Shown: positions 6,741-7,150 of the stretch, piece by piece
Position numbering within the stretch: the stretch's first letter is position 1
Layout: the number at the start of each line of letters is the position of its first letter
From: JBGOUJ01 sp041477005
GTDB taxonomy: Bacteria > Acidobacteriota > Terriglobia > Bryobacterales > JACQDG01
DNA: 7,150 nucleotides
Assembly: GCA_041477005.1 (NCBI GenBank)
Contig: JBGOUJ010000407.1
Coordinates: 1-7,150 of the forward strand
Direction of reading: 5' to 3'
Translations under genes and position numbers: made by a program
The notes under the pieces: generated by a model
Seen by the model: the letters and a program-made list of their open reading frames with translations, nothing else
Database searches by the model: none
Told to the model about the DNA's origin: nothing

Positions 6741-7126
6741 GGACGGTATTTTTCGGGCAGCCGTATCGGCTTGCGACTAGCGCCGCAGATGACGTGGTTG
6801 GTCGAGCCGGTCGCGAGTAACCGGCCGCCCTCGGCCTGCAGCATGCGATACCCAAAGCGGATCGATCGCGCCCGCGACTCGAGCACCCGCGTCTCGATGA
6901 CCACCTCGTCATCAAAAAAAGCCGGGGCCAGGTAGCGGCACTCCGCTTCGGTCACCACCAGAAAGGCTCCGTCCTCGCGTTCCATGTCCCGGTAGTTGAA
7001 GCCGCGGGCTTTACAGTAGTCCACCCGGCCCACTTCCATCCACACCAGGTAGTTGGCGTAGTAGACGATACCCATCTGGTCGGTTTCGGCGTAGCGCACG
7101 CGGAGGCGGGTTTCGACGGCGTTCAT
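6722..7126 (-). CDS. YbgC/FadM-family acyl-CoA thioesterase (hotdog fold)
   Basis: A cytoplasmic 134-residue single-domain hotdog protein of the 4-hydroxybenzoyl-CoA thioesterase type, expected to hydrolyse acyl-CoA thioesters; the exact acyl chain is not predictable. The N-terminal signature RYAETDQMGIVYYANYLVWME (11-31) is the family active-site block, with D16 as the catalytic aspartate followed by the VYYANY helix start. The rest follows the usual hotdog pattern (LVVTEAECRYLAPAFFDDEVVIETRV, then RSIRFGYRML, then a final strand GSTNHVICG), ending with the family-typical PxxxR...P.K.. tail. The length fits the family (about 130-140). ATG 7126 puts the RYxETD motif at residue 11, as usual; only 24 nt upstream are visible and they show no strong Shine-Dalgarno site. 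In proteobacteria ybgC sits with tol-pal genes, but no such genes are seen here, so the gene symbol is left open. Confidence 0.9.
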   Translation of the reverse strand: MNAVETRLRVRYAETDQMGIVYYANYLVWMEVGRVDYCKARGFNYRDMEREDGAFLVVTEAECRYLAPAFFDDEVVIETRVLESRARSIRFGYRMLQAEGGRLLATGSTNHVICGASRKPIRLPEKYRPYFAAD

Positions 7127-7150
7127 AGACGTTTGAGGTTAGCGTGCCCA

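Noticed and set aside
5546..6820. 424-codon plus-strand frame overlapping gpmI and the thioesterase gene
   Set aside because: It is the +1-type shadow of gpmI: strongly arginine/proline-rich, with no motif, and it runs across two real genes.

Overview
This is a GC-rich bacterial window with four protein-coding genes and very little non-coding DNA. The best guess for the source is an environmental Acidobacteriota-type genome (Bryobacter/Solibacter-like). That guess rests on the GC-rich coding style and on a large secreted fungalysin-type protease that carries a BACON-like Ig module and concanavalin/LamG modules, an architecture common in that group. It is an inference from style, not a proven assignment.

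Layout from left to right: (1) 1-237, minus strand: the N-terminal part of an exported GlcG/HbpS-family protein, cut by the left edge. (2) 238-372: a 135-bp gap that holds a good sigma70-type promoter and Shine-Dalgarno site for gene 1, plus a palindromic 9-bp tandem repeat just past the protease stop codon. (3) 373-5103, minus strand: a 1576-residue secreted M36 (fungalysin) zinc metalloprotease with a propeptide, a catalytic domain, a MAM-like jelly-roll module, a BACON-like module and three homologous LamG modules. (4) 5104-5201: a 98-bp divergent intergenic region with an 8-bp perfect inverted repeat close to the protease start. (5) 5202-6740, plus strand: gpmI, cofactor-independent phosphoglycerate mutase, with a GTG start. 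(6) 6722-7126, minus strand: a YbgC/FadM-type acyl-CoA thioesterase whose 3' end overlaps the 3' end of gpmI by 19 bp, tail to tail.

The genes do not look like one functional pathway. gpmI (central glycolysis) and the thioesterase are housekeeping-type genes. The protease and the GlcG/HbpS protein point the same way and both appear to be exported, but gene 1 seems to have its own promoter, so they need not be one operon. The protease probably acts outside the cytoplasm on proteins or proteinaceous polymers, with the C-terminal jelly-roll modules serving as binding domains; this role is inferred from the domains.

I see no CRISPR array, tRNA, rRNA, insertion sequence or defence system. The long ORFs antisense to the protease and to gpmI are best explained as shadows of GC-rich coding sequence. 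The most unusual item is the modular C-terminal half of the protease. I do not find a clear candidate for an undescribed multi-gene system.
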